This document shows positions 1-10,839 of a stretch of 64,000 nucleotides of DNA, piece after piece (positions within the stretch are counted from its first letter, which is position 1; every line of letters starts with the position of its first letter). A program made the translations under genes and the position numbers. This stretch comes from Adineta vaga. Its lineage: Eukaryota; Rotifera. The stretch is from the NCBI GenBank assembly GCA_021613535.1, contig CP075495.1:9796001-9860000 (forward strand), read 5' to 3'. The notes under the pieces are model-generated. The model was given only the letters and a program-made list of their open reading frames with translations. It did no database searches and was not told the DNA's origin.

Positions 1-52
1 GTGTCTTTCTTACATATGTATTGATAACATTTATTGAATTATTCTTCCATAG

Positions 53-2975
53 TCCATGATTAGTCAAGTATTTAATCGTGTCAATGATGTTCGAGATTTA
101 TGTGAAAAACGTTGTGAACAACTTCGACGTTTAGCTTTACCAATCCATCGACCTATACAACGTGTACATCCATTGTCACTTCAACAAACAGAATCATTGA
201 ATCTTATTAGTACAACAACATCACTTTTACAACAACAAATGAATGAACATTTGATCTCCTCTGATAATGATCACAATCTTTCTTCGTCATCATCCTCATC
301 AAATCATAATAATAACAGCAATAATATGACACATAGTGATTGTACGATTGCTCAAAATACAAAAATGGATAAGAAACAACGGTAAGATTCATTGAGTAGA
401 AGTATGTAGAACTATTTTAACTATTTCATTTCAATATAGACATGTTGTTACTGAATTGTTAGTAACGGAACAAGTTTATGTAGAAGAATTACGTACAATT
501 ATTGAGGTAATGATAAATATATTTTACTAGTTTTATTTGAATTGATATGAATAGGGCTATATGCTCAAATTTGATGAACCAGAACGATATCGTTATTTAC
601 CACCGACAATTATACAAAATAAATCAGTCCTCTTTTCCAATTTACCGGATATTTACGCATTTCATGCTACGTAAGCATCTATGTCGTTTTTGTTTTTGCT
701 TTTATTATTGATTTATTCATTCATCCATTTAAATATAATTTAGATCCTTTCTTCGCGATCTTAAACAAATCTATGATGATCCATCTGTATCGAATACAAG
801 CTCAATTGGCAGTACTATTGCTACATGTTTTATCAAACGAGTAAATCTTTTCATATAATCGCATTTAAGTGAACCGAAAAGAGAATGACCTTACACTAGA
901 AGATGATTTTACTTTTCGATTTTATCTTTATCATCTTTCGTCATGCTAACATATTCAATCTATCAATTAAGATTTACAACATATTGTTAGACTTAACATC
1001 AAATACGTAAATATCGTATGTATACGTCATAGTTGGTAGAGAAAAATCAATTGAGTTTAAAATGTATGAACAAGGAAAAGATTAGAAGAGAATCTAATTC
1101 AACAAATGAAAATGTCATAGGTATACATTGAACTAAATCTGATTTATCAATCTATTGTAATTTGAGATGTACACATTTCATATAGAAAAAAAAACTTGTT
1201 ACTTTATAATAACATGTCTACGATATTTAGCACAATTATTGTTTGAATGTCATTGACATGATTTTTCCAATAATCGAAGTCAAGAAGTTTCCTTACTAGA
1301 ATATCAATCAAACCTTGACTATACATCGATAAATGATATGACTGTCTCATGTCGGAACGAAGGTTAACAGCTGTATCATAGAAGTTTTTGTAAACCATGA
1401 AATCAATAACATGTGTTTGAGTAATGATTGATCGAGAAAAATACTTACAGCATAATAGTTGTATGTTGACACAATGTCATGATAGGATCAAGTGCATGAG
1501 TATCCTCAAGGAAAATAAGCATCAAAAATTTGTCCATAGAATAATTCATTATGTTTACGTTATTCAATGATAATATCTTTATTTTTTTTTGTTTAGAAAT
1601 CAAATTTTAAATTATACGAACAATATGTGCTCAATAAATCTCAATCAGAACGTATTTGGGAACAATTTTGTTCTGGACATCCATTTTTTACAGTATATAA
1701 AACACATTCTTCTTTCATTGACAATAAAATCAAGTTTATCTAATCGAATTCTTTTAGAAAATCCAACAATCACTTGGGCATCGTCTTCCATTAGATTCTT
1801 ATCTATTAAAACCAATTCAACGAATTACACAATATCAACTTTTACTCAAAGTAAATGAAATTTCTTGAAATCATTTTTTATCTTTACTCTCTTACGAAAA
1901 AAAAGGAATTAATCAAATATACACGTAATGAACAAGAATGTTTACATTTACAAGAAGCTCTTCGTGTAATGCTTAACATCTTATCTGATTTAAATGATGT
2001 TATGCATTCCACACAAATTGTTGGTTATTCCGTATGTGAAATTCATTCACTTATATTTTATTTTCTAAAATTTTCTTCAATAATATAGGATAACTTGAAT
2101 ACATTAGGTCGAATACGTTTACGTGGTGAAAATTGTTTAATATCAAAAGAAAAACGTCGTGGAACAGTTTATACTCGAACGAAAACAAGTACAAGAGATA
2201 TCTTTTTATTTGAACGAGATATTTTATTGTGTAAGAAGAAAGACGAAGGAAATGGCAAATCCGTTCAATATCAATTGAAAGAAATTATTCGAGTGAATAT
2301 AGATATTTTAAGAATACATCAATCGAAAAATGATTATTCAATCTTTAGATTATTGATATTGCTGTATGTACACATCCAAAAAATGATCGAAATAAATTTG
2401 AACTTCTACTCAAAGATTGGTCGTATATTATACAAGTATATTGATATATTTAAATTTGGAAAAGTTAAAAACGAAATTCTCTCTTTTAGCTTCCAAATCT
2501 TTCTTCCAATGGAGAAAAAGCTGAAGAGATGAGTGTTAAATGGATTGAGATCATTAAAAGTTGTGTTACACAACAGACCGAACAACGTCGAGGTTTGTAG
2601 ATGAATTCTTGAAATGTAGATTTCTATTCCATATTTTATTTAGCTGAAATGAAACAACGAAGTGCTTCATTAGACCATCCAGCCTATGCTCATCGTAGAC
2701 ATTTACAACATCGAGCAACTGTAACAATTCGAGCTCCGTAAGGAAGTTTTCTTCATTTTAATTAACATTTGTTGACTTTCTTTTTCTAGAGAATCTGATG
2801 ATCCTGATGAAGAACTAAACCCTCCAAGTCCATTAAATGATTTGAATAAAATTAATATCAAACGAAATCCTAAAATAGTATGTAATAAGCAATTTGTTTT
2901 TTTTATTAAGACAAACGATTATTACTTCTTGTTTGTTCTATTTAGTCGATAAATAACAGTATTGCACGTCTTTAG
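53..2975 (+). CDS. MCF2L: Dbl/MCF2-family RhoGEF, 3' part (DH-PH), 5' end outside window
   Basis: Guanine-nucleotide exchange factor for Rho-type GTPases. Thirteen exons: 53-381, 440-506, 555-670, 744-840, 1597-1692, 1758-1850, 1906-2031, 2089-2292, 2349-2435, 2490-2592, 2644-2737, 2790-2877, 2946-2975; 509 codons plus stop. The first exon follows an intron end (AG at 51-52), so the start lies upstream. The DH domain begins with RHVVTELLVTEQVYVEEL (about residue 110) and holds the diagnostic helix LDSYLLKPIQRITQYQLLLK (about 248-267). The PH domain follows (about 310-430; FLFERDILLCKKK). Order and wording match MCF2/MCF2L (Dbl/Dbs) more than Trio/Kalirin; no SH3 follows. MCF2 versus MCF2L cannot be separated here. 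A Ser/Asn-rich spacer precedes the DH. The tail after the PH is short, acidic and Pro-containing. All introns are about 50-75 nt except 841-1596. Confidence 0.88.
841..1596 (+). other. Long intron of the RhoGEF
   Basis: A 756-nt intron inside the DH domain, between CFIKR and KSNFKLYEQY. Donor GTAAAT at 841 and acceptor TTTAG ending at 1596 join codons in phase 0. I see no conserved element or nested gene in it; a short antisense ORF at 1204-1398 has no recognisable content. Confidence 0.7.
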
Positions 2976-3669
2976 ATTGTCAAGGATTTCTTAAATCATT
3001 GCCATTATTCAGATATTTCATCCAGGTATACTTTTTTTTCTACATGTATTGAATGAAATTCACATTTATTTTAGTTTTCAATGTAAATAAAACATTGTAT
3101 CTGGTTCTAAACAATCCGGTGATCATGTTTTCTTCTTCTTCTTCTTCTTTATGTTCTGTTTTTGTTAATTTTAAATTGTATATTAAGTATAAATAGATTT
3201 GAATTCTAATCATCCATCCAATTTCATTTAAATGAAATTATTCGTTTGTTAGTTTTTCTGATGAATGATTAAGTCGATTTTCGCCATTGATTTAAATAAA
3301 TTATGTACGATAAAGCGTCTGGTTTTTATTAAATTCGAAAATTGTCTTAGCTCTTAGGTTAAAATTCACGATAACAGCTCGAGTTCTATTTGTCTTGATG
3401 CTGGCATTAAAATACGAGAACTTATGTCATATTTTCCTAACCCTCAATGTCAAATCTATCTTTGGATATCGTGTTGATAAGCGAAATCATCAGCTAAGAG
3501 TTGTTTATATCAAAATTCGACATTCTGAATGATAATATAGTTACTTCTCAATATTTGTCAGAAATAAATTGATAGAAAGTTGTTCTGTTTTATAGACAAT
3601 ATCACATAGATGGAGTTTTCAGAAAAATGATTAGTGCAATGTACACTGTAGAAAGTCTGTTTCCTGCTT

Positions 3670-3691
3670 TCTCTCTCTCTCTCTCTCTCTC
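3670..3691. repeat. (CT)n microsatellite
   Basis: Eleven CT units, then a C run, in otherwise AT-rich intergenic DNA. Confidence 0.9.
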
Positions 3692-6600
3692 CCCACTTTC
3701 CACTCTGTGGATCGAAAGTATTCACGCGAAGACGAGCAAAAAGAAATAGTGACATCTTCTGTTTACTTTCAAAAGAAGAAACATACTTGAAGCTTACCGG
3801 ATTTGTTCTTACTATAGTCAACGATACGGGACAACAAATATAATCTTGTTAGAGATTATTCCTATATAATCTGTCATTAGCCACACAAGTTTTTATTGTA
3901 TTATTAAAAACACGTATGTATTCTTGAAGAAAATATATTCATCAAACATCTTTTGTCAATGGTCACACATTCTATTCAAATTATTTCTACTAAGAACATC
4001 TGTAGATGAATCGATTAGATAATTAGAATAATTACATGATAAAAAATTCTCTTAATTCATAATTCCATTACGAAATAGGAAACAAATTAAAATTTTTTTA
4101 CTCCGCAATCATTCGATGTTGTTTTTTTTCTTTTTCATGAAAAGTATGTCTCTGAAGAATAGAAAAAGAATGCTGTAATACGTTATCATGCAGAAATGAA
4201 CGTATTATTGGCAAATGTCCTCATGTTTTAGTAAATAATACGATCTAGTTTTGATTAAATCCTAACAGTCAGGTACAACATGCTTTTTTCTTTATTTTCA
4301 ACCATATCTTACGACTTAATCATCGTTGAGAAATATGATCTATCATTGTATCAAGAACAACGAAGACCTATTTAAGAAAATTACTAACAACAGAATATCT
4401 CTTTGGGTTTCTTTTCAAATTAAAACCTATGAAGTCTTCTAGACCACATGAACTCATTTGTTGATAAAATGATGCGAAGTTATTCATAAATTTGAAAGGT
4501 ATTTCTAGCATGAAATTAGAAATGCTAAAAATAAGTTCTTGTTTGCTCTATCATATTCTATTTCCATAGAATTCCAAATTTCTATTGTTCTCTGACAATA
4601 GTTTTTCTCTTCCATAAGTTGAAATATATAATGCCGAGATGAATCAGTATTTTAAATGACAAATGAATAGTTTAATATAAAAGCATATCGATTTGATCTT
4701 TTGTCTTCTAATCTACAATTTGACTTCTTTTCTTTTTGTTGTTTCTTTATCTATTTATACCAACTAGATTTTGATTGTTCTGTTCTATCTTATCAGTGAT
4801 TCGTAAAATGATCGAGACATATTAAGAATGTAGGACATGTTTTTGTAAAAACTTATCATTCTAAAAAGTTCTCATTGATAATAATGAATCAAATTACTAA
4901 TTCATAGCATAAATTTCGCATTTCATAGAAAAAATCAAGAACTATCACATTTGATATGTTATGTAATAACGAGAATAGAATGGATACATTTAAGCTACTT
5001 AATAAATGAATGAAACTAATAAGGAAATAAGTACTTTATTTCTGCAATTCTATGCAATTCTACCTTATTATCTTTTTCAAAAAAACTCCATTCTTTCAAT
5101 TTATATTTCTCATATTCCTTTTCGACATTGCATTTTTTATGTTTATTTATCCTTTATAAAACTCAGATATAGAAGAAAACCGTTCGTATGAGTAGATATG
5201 AAAAAATTAATATCATCATATACACGTGGTACATAATCGACTGATAAACAAGGAAAAAAGCAGAAAAAAAAGAAGGATAAAATATCGTTGATCATTCGAG
5301 AGAAAAAAAGGAAGGGTTAAGAGAACGTTGAGTCGAACGTGTTATTACTTAAATAATAGAAACAGAATGAGCCTTGACACGCTAGGCAAAGATGCATCTT
5401 TTTCTTTCAAGAATACGTCGAGGAAAGACAAAAGTTGAAAATTAAGTACGTAAATCTTTGAAAAAACAAACACTTTACATAGATTCTTTCGACTCATTGA
5501 CATATCTTAAAAGGAAAAATACGACAGGTAGAACATATCTTCATTCATTTAATGGTATATATTAATGGAAAACAGAAAAAAGAAAGACTTTAGCACCTTT
5601 TTTCTCAATATAAATGCATCTTAAATATATATTTTAATATTCTTTCTAAGAGCCAGTTTATTATGTTGGCAATATTCTTCCATTATCGAATATAGAAACC
5701 ATTTATAGTTGTAAATACATATTGTTTTCAATGAGATCAGATAAACTTGTTGTATAAGATACTTTCGACAAGTCAACATAAGAATATATACATTTTGTTC
5801 GTAATAGAAGGTCCTATAGTATTAAAAATGATAATATTTGAATCAGATAAGATACTTCATATTTCAGATGTCGTTGAAGTAATAAGTCAAAGGATGTCGA
5901 TATACAAAATAGTCAACTATCTCTTATCTGTTGATGTTTAAGATACATATATAGAAGGAAAATTAAATATTTTTGAAAGTAAGTGGACGATTTACGTTTT
6001 TTTTGCTACATCGAATTCGAAATGAAAGTAAAGATAAAAGAAACAAATATGTTAAATAAATGCGCATTTTTATGACTTTATCTGTCAAAAACAGTCAAAT
6101 CAATACTTACTTCCATAGATTTTCAATCTGTTGAGAATTGATTATGTGTAGAAAATAGTGAATGTTGCTAGAGCTTGTTCTCTATTCAATGTCAAATTTA
6201 TCTACTTGAAAAAGCAAGTCATCTGTTTCTAGCAAAGCGATTTTTCTAATATTTCATTAATAACGGAATAAAATAATAGGCTGTTATACTGAAAGAAATA
6301 TTGGAATGTTTTAAAGACGATAATAATTAGACATGTTCTTTTTTAGTATATAGAGTTATTTTGTGCAAAAACTCCTTCGAATTCAATTAAATTTTATTGA
6401 AGATCAATCATTTCTTACGATTTCATTAAATGATATAAATTAACAAGCTGAAATGGTAAGATAAATACAACTTCTACTAATTGGTTAAATTCTGATTATA
6501 TTATTGATATTCCTTCCTGCTAGGGTAATTGACAGAGACTAACACTTTCTACTGTTCGTGTCATTGAGTGAGATAAAAATGATGCTTTATATTGTTTTTC

Positions 6601-7048
6601 TTGAAATAGCTAACGAAACTTAAATAAATAGTATTGGAAGATATTATTTCCATTCTGTTGATTTTGAAAGCTCATTACATAAATAATAATGCATGGCAGC
6701 ATACACTTCCGCTCATGTCGCTTGTCATTTGCTACAAAATGAAATTGTTGAGTGACATAAAATGTTCAACAAACTTATTCTTTTTACTTTCAAGAGTAAA
6801 CTAAAAATCCTCTCGACATTTTATATCAATCTTTTTCTTTTTTCAGAATAGGAAATGTTGAATTTCATCAAAGATGGAATTTACGATATCTATTGTCAAA
6901 AGAATGAAAGAATATTATCAACAAAATTTCACGAAATTAATTTTAGTCATAGATAGTCTTGTTTGGTTAAAGCTTACGAAGGTTTTCATTAATCAACTCA
7001 AGATAGATAAATGAAGACTCGTATATAAAAAAAACTTACAAATCACTG

Positions 7049-7054
7049 TGACCT
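7049..7054 (-). promoter_or_regulatory. AGGTCA nuclear-receptor half-site upstream of NR-A
   Basis: The plus strand reads TGACCTTT, so the minus strand reads AAAGGTCA, an extended AGGTCA half-site of the kind bound by monomeric nuclear receptors. It lies 80 nt upstream of the first NR-A exon. A single hexamer can occur by chance; functional meaning is inference. Confidence 0.25.
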
Positions 7055-7128
7055 TTAGAATAGAAGTAAATTAAGGGAAAACTAGTAGTATAAATAGAAT
7101 AAAATCTAATCTAGGGTAGTCTTATTCA

Positions 7129-7618
7129 TTTTAGAACAACGCATTTCAACCAATGACAACTGGAATACATTATTGTGGACAAAAATCACCCACTTCATTG
7201 CATCGCTGTATCATCTGTGGATCAAAATCAATTGGCATCAACTTTGGTGTACTTACTTGTGCTCCTTGTAAAGGTATCGTCGTAGAACTAGATTGTTTCT
7301 TTTTTCATTTGTGTATATTCTGTTATTTGATTTGTTTTGTACAATAGCTTTCTTTCGACGAAATGCAAGACGAAAAGAAGTAAACGAAACAATGAGAAAG
7401 TTGTGATGTGATGATGGAATGATTGTATTTGTAGCTTCTTGAATTGCCATGTCGACATCGTGATTTGAGTGCATTGATAGTGAATGAAAGTGAAATGAAC
7501 GAAAGAACGATGCGTTATTTACAAATTCGTCGATGTTCATCATGTCGATTGCGTCGATGTTTTGATGTGGGTATGAAAGAAGAATTAGTTCGAACAGATG
7601 AAGAAAATGAACGATACA
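7129..7618 (+). repeat. Tract A, copy 1 (near-identical to 11730-12219)
   Basis: 490 nt covering the first exons of NR-A and two introns. It matches 11730-12219 with equal length and only three substitutions that I could find (one codon change Pro/Ser and two intronic changes). Similarity starts at the splice acceptor TTTTAG and stops inside the codon row for the hinge (ACGATACA then GG versus AA). Confidence 0.93.
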
Positions 7619-9311
7619 GGCAACTTCTTGATATAAATCGAAGACAGCGAGATTTAATAAAGCAACAACTTCGACAAATCAAAAACCAGTCCATTCCTCA
7701 TGTATGTATTGAGATAATGTAAAAAAGTACTTAGTTATGTTTTCATGGCTACTTCCGAACATAGTAGTAATATAAAAGCTAAATTCAACCTTTCATAGAT
7801 AAAAGAAAGGAAGATTTATGTATATATCAGCCAAGAAGTAATTCGAAAAGAATCGATTATCAGATAATACTGAAGTACTGATTATGATTGAACTAAACGA
7901 AACTTCTCATTTTTAATCAGTGACAACGCTTTTTAAAGATGAACTTTTTCTAAATTGGTTATATTTCAATTACATTTTTATCGGATTCTATTTATGTATG
8001 CACTTATATATATATATTACTGCGTCATTAATATTTTCCAATTAGTGAATATCCAATTCCCTACTTAATTTCAAGAGAAGGCTTTTTCTTGTGTACCGGA
8101 GAATACTTTCCCTTCTTTACAGAATTCATTTGTCTTCCTTAGAGGTTTCAACGAGCTAACTGTTAAAATATAAAGGCATTGCCAGAGTGAATGAAATATT
8201 CCAAGAAACACCTACATAAAAACAATTTTTGACAGTGATCTTTCGTAGTGTATGAACTCATTAAAAACCATTTTTCTAAAACAAATAGAATTTAAATTAG
8301 AATCAAGTAGAGAAACTTTGCAAAATAACATGCACACGGAAGTTAACTGTCATTATTGGCATGATATCCTACCTAAATCTAGAATGAAGATCTATCGATA
8401 GAACAACTGAAAATCAATCTATATCAATAAAATAACTGCATAAGTTATTTTTAAATGTTTATTTTAGCACCTAATTGATAACATTGATTTATCAGCTGAT
8501 ATAGATTGGAATCATTTGTCAAACATTGTTTATGCATACGATTCATGTTGCATCAAAACTTATATTCGACAACGTTCAACCACAGTTTTCACTAATGAAT
8601 CACAAGTGCTTGACAATCAATCCATCAGTATCTATCCCACTGCTGCTACCATGGCCATTGTTCTATCTGTCTCGGCATTTCTTAAAGCATTACCTGCTTA
8701 TCATTCTCTTCCACGATCTATTCGAAATTATCTTTGTAAAACAAACATTCGACCATTGATCTTTCCTAGTATTCATGAGCTCAACCAATCTTGTTTTCAT
8801 GAAGCATGGCAGGTAAGAAACCAATGGCTGACGAAAACTATTTCTTTTGTATATGATGATGATGATATCTTTGTAGACAGCTGCTTACAAAACAACATGG
8901 CAACTCATGTGTGGTTCACAACTCTATGAATTCTTTCATCAGGCAGAAATACTAGCTGAGACGAAGTGGGTCACTGATCCAATCGTGACACGTCTCTTTG
9001 TAGTTATTCTGTTTTTCTCAACTCCTCTTCATTACCATGATAATTGTGCAACACCAACAAAGATTTTGAAGAAAAAACAACCTCTAATTCAGATACAAAA
9101 TGCCTATGCTACTCTTTTGTGGAAATATCTTTTGTATCGATATGATATGATGGGTGCTGTTCGAATTTTTTCAAACTTAGTGAATGTATATATTAAAATG
9201 CAAACAGTTGGATTTGGTATCTACACACAGTTGGCGACACAGAAAAACTTGATACCAACGAATGAAACACTTAATAAATTGGTTACACTCGATATTAACG
9301 CTAGTGAATAA
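7153..9311 (+). CDS. Nuclear receptor NR-A (divergent, tandem copy 1)
   Basis: Ligand-regulated transcription factor family, nuclear. Exons 7153-7273, 7348-7379, 7435-7701, 8468-8812, 8877-9311; 399 aa from this ATG. First zinc finger: C19, C22, C36, C39 with normal C-X2-C-X13-C-X2-C spacing, then KAFFRRNA (P-box region CAPCKAFF). Second finger is odd: C57, then no Cys for 27 residues, then C85, C88 and CRLRRCFDVGM. A His at 59 may stand in. LBD from about 141 carries the helix 3-4 signature FLKALPAYHSL and later DPIVTRLF. I see no clear AF-2 helix at the C terminus. The exon starts at 7135 after an acceptor and is open in frame (NNAFQP before the Met), so an upstream coding exon, as in NR-B, is possible but was not found. 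AATAAA lies at 9422-9427. Confidence 0.85.
7702..8467 (+). other. Long intron 3 of NR-A
   Basis: 766-nt intron between the hinge and the LBD exon, donor GTATGT, acceptor TTTTAG. It is not alignable by eye with the matching NR-B intron (12303-12861), although the sequences on both sides are almost identical. No gene seen inside. Confidence 0.75.
8492..9292 (+). repeat. Tract B, copy 1 (near-identical to 12886-13689)
   Basis: 801 nt covering the LBD exons of NR-A with their intron. It matches 12886-13689 with two substitutions and one extra GAT unit (3 nt) in the NR-B intron. Similarity starts at TCAGCTGAT in the LBD exon and ends a few codons before the stop codons, which differ. Confidence 0.93.
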
Positions 9312-10839
9312 AAAAAGAAGATTTAGAGCAATAGAACGAGGCTTTGGTACCTTATTTCATTATGAAAAAAGTCAAACATAAGTTCTCTATTTTTAGATAT
9401 TTTCTGCACTGCTTTTTAGAAAATAAAGTTGAAACAATGAGAAATCAAATAAGTTCTTTGGACGTACTAAATGAAAATTATGTTCTGATTAGATATATGA
9501 TGAATTTTAAATAACGATACAAATATTTCATTTCTTTCAATAGTTAAATAGATGGCGTTTTCAAATGTTCCTATCAGTACTTTTTCTATGACCTGAATGA
9601 CCTTTGTATGTATTTGGAGCAGAATACTTATTTAGTTTTTCAGCAACGAGATATTGAGTATAGGGAATTGACTTTAATAAATAGTAGTCAATAATCTAGC
9701 AAATTAAAACTAATCTATCAATATCATTCATAACTTGTTTTTTGAGTATTCATTTTTCAAGAAGAATAACTTTTATTTTATCAACGACAGTCAATTATCT
9801 TTGGTATCAAATACTTTTTCTTTCTTACGTAAACTTTCGAAGATGTTGTAACACGTTTACTAATGAATTATCATCACATATAAGTTAAAGAAAAGCATTT
9901 ATTACAATTTACAAGTCAATACATATGTATATATATATATCGGATAAGAAAGGCGAATATAACAATAGTGATCGCGATACAGAAAGAAAAAAATGTGCAT
10001 CAGAATATATTTAAGATGAAGCGAACATTTATTTTTTATATGATAAGACAATAAGAAGCTGCGGTGTGGGTCGGTTTGTATATACGATATTCTTGTGTTG
10101 CTTTTTTTTCAAAAGGAAAGAAAATAGATGGTATCAATCTAAATTATTACTTCTTTTTCTTCGGTACTTACATTAGCAGAATATATACATGGAATAAATA
10201 ATATATGTTAAGTTAGAATAGTTTCCAACAAAGAAAAAAACAACAATCATTTAGATAGAGTTAATGTTAACGTCGAGGTTATTTTTATTCAAGTACATAA
10301 TAATACAGACCTGTTTAACTTGATATAAACTAATCATTAATATCAATTTGAGTACAGAAAATGTATCTTATTGATAAATTTCTTTTTTTTCTATCGTTCA
10401 GTATTCAGAAAAGGAAATGAATTTCGTCCTATGCCTCTTGAGTGTTTTTTTCCAAGTTAGAATACTGTTAGTGTCTTATTTGCTTTTTCTTCTCTTCCAT
10501 ACTAGACTAAAAGAACATATGTCAGCATAAAGTCCCTCATCGAACTTCATACTATTTGGCTCTATTCTAACCTGGTTATCGAGGATATATACAAGTAGCT
10601 ACGTATACATACTTCTTTTTTTTCTTCAGTACTAATTCTTTCGTTCTCCTGAACTTATTTTCACAAATACTATTCCTGTTAGTTGTTGTTTCATTGAAGT
10701 TGATTGAGAAGTTTTTTTCTAATATTTTGTTTTGTTCATTTTTACTTTAGTATTCACAGATTGTCCTACATAGTACATATTATTTGTCAATAATCTGACA
10801 AATTTATCGGCAAGAATTCATACAACTAGTCAATTAATC
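9312..10839. other. Intergenic NR-A / NR-B
   Basis: About 1.5 kb, AT-rich, without coding signal. It holds the NR-A polyadenylation signal, the perfect AGGTCA direct repeat at 9589-9603, and a short (TA)n near 9927-9940. A single TGTGGG at 10065-10070 is not a telomere tract. Confidence 0.6.
9589..9603 (-). promoter_or_regulatory. Perfect DR3 nuclear-receptor response element
   Basis: The plus strand reads TGACCT-GAA-TGACCT; the minus strand is AGGTCA-TTC-AGGTCA, both hexamers perfect with a 3-nt spacer. DR3 of AGGTCA is the classical site type for RXR heterodimers such as VDR-like receptors. It lies between two nuclear-receptor genes, 278 nt after the NR-A stop and 1.2 kb before the NR-B start. 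Occupancy by any receptor is inference. Confidence 0.5.

Larger units (their letters stand above)
2976..7134. other. Gene-free stretch between RhoGEF and nuclear-receptor cluster
   Basis: About 4.1 kb of AT-rich DNA with stops in all frames. It holds a (CT)n tract at 3670-3691 and short poly-A/poly-T runs. No exon-like segment with plausible splice sites was recognised. It must contain the 3' UTR of the RhoGEF and, if it exists, the promoter and first exon of NR-A. Confidence 0.6.

Noticed and set aside
1204-1398. 64-codon minus-strand ORF in the RhoGEF intron
   Set aside because: No domain, no splice context and AT-rich random content; length is expected by chance.
7253-7543. 96-codon minus ORF over NR-A (and its twin 11854-12144 over NR-B)
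   Set aside because: It is the antisense shadow of conserved zinc-finger exons and introns; its conservation between copies follows from the copied tract.
10065-10070. TGTGGG, the unit of the bdelloid telomere repeat
   Set aside because: Single copy inside an internal intergenic region; no array.
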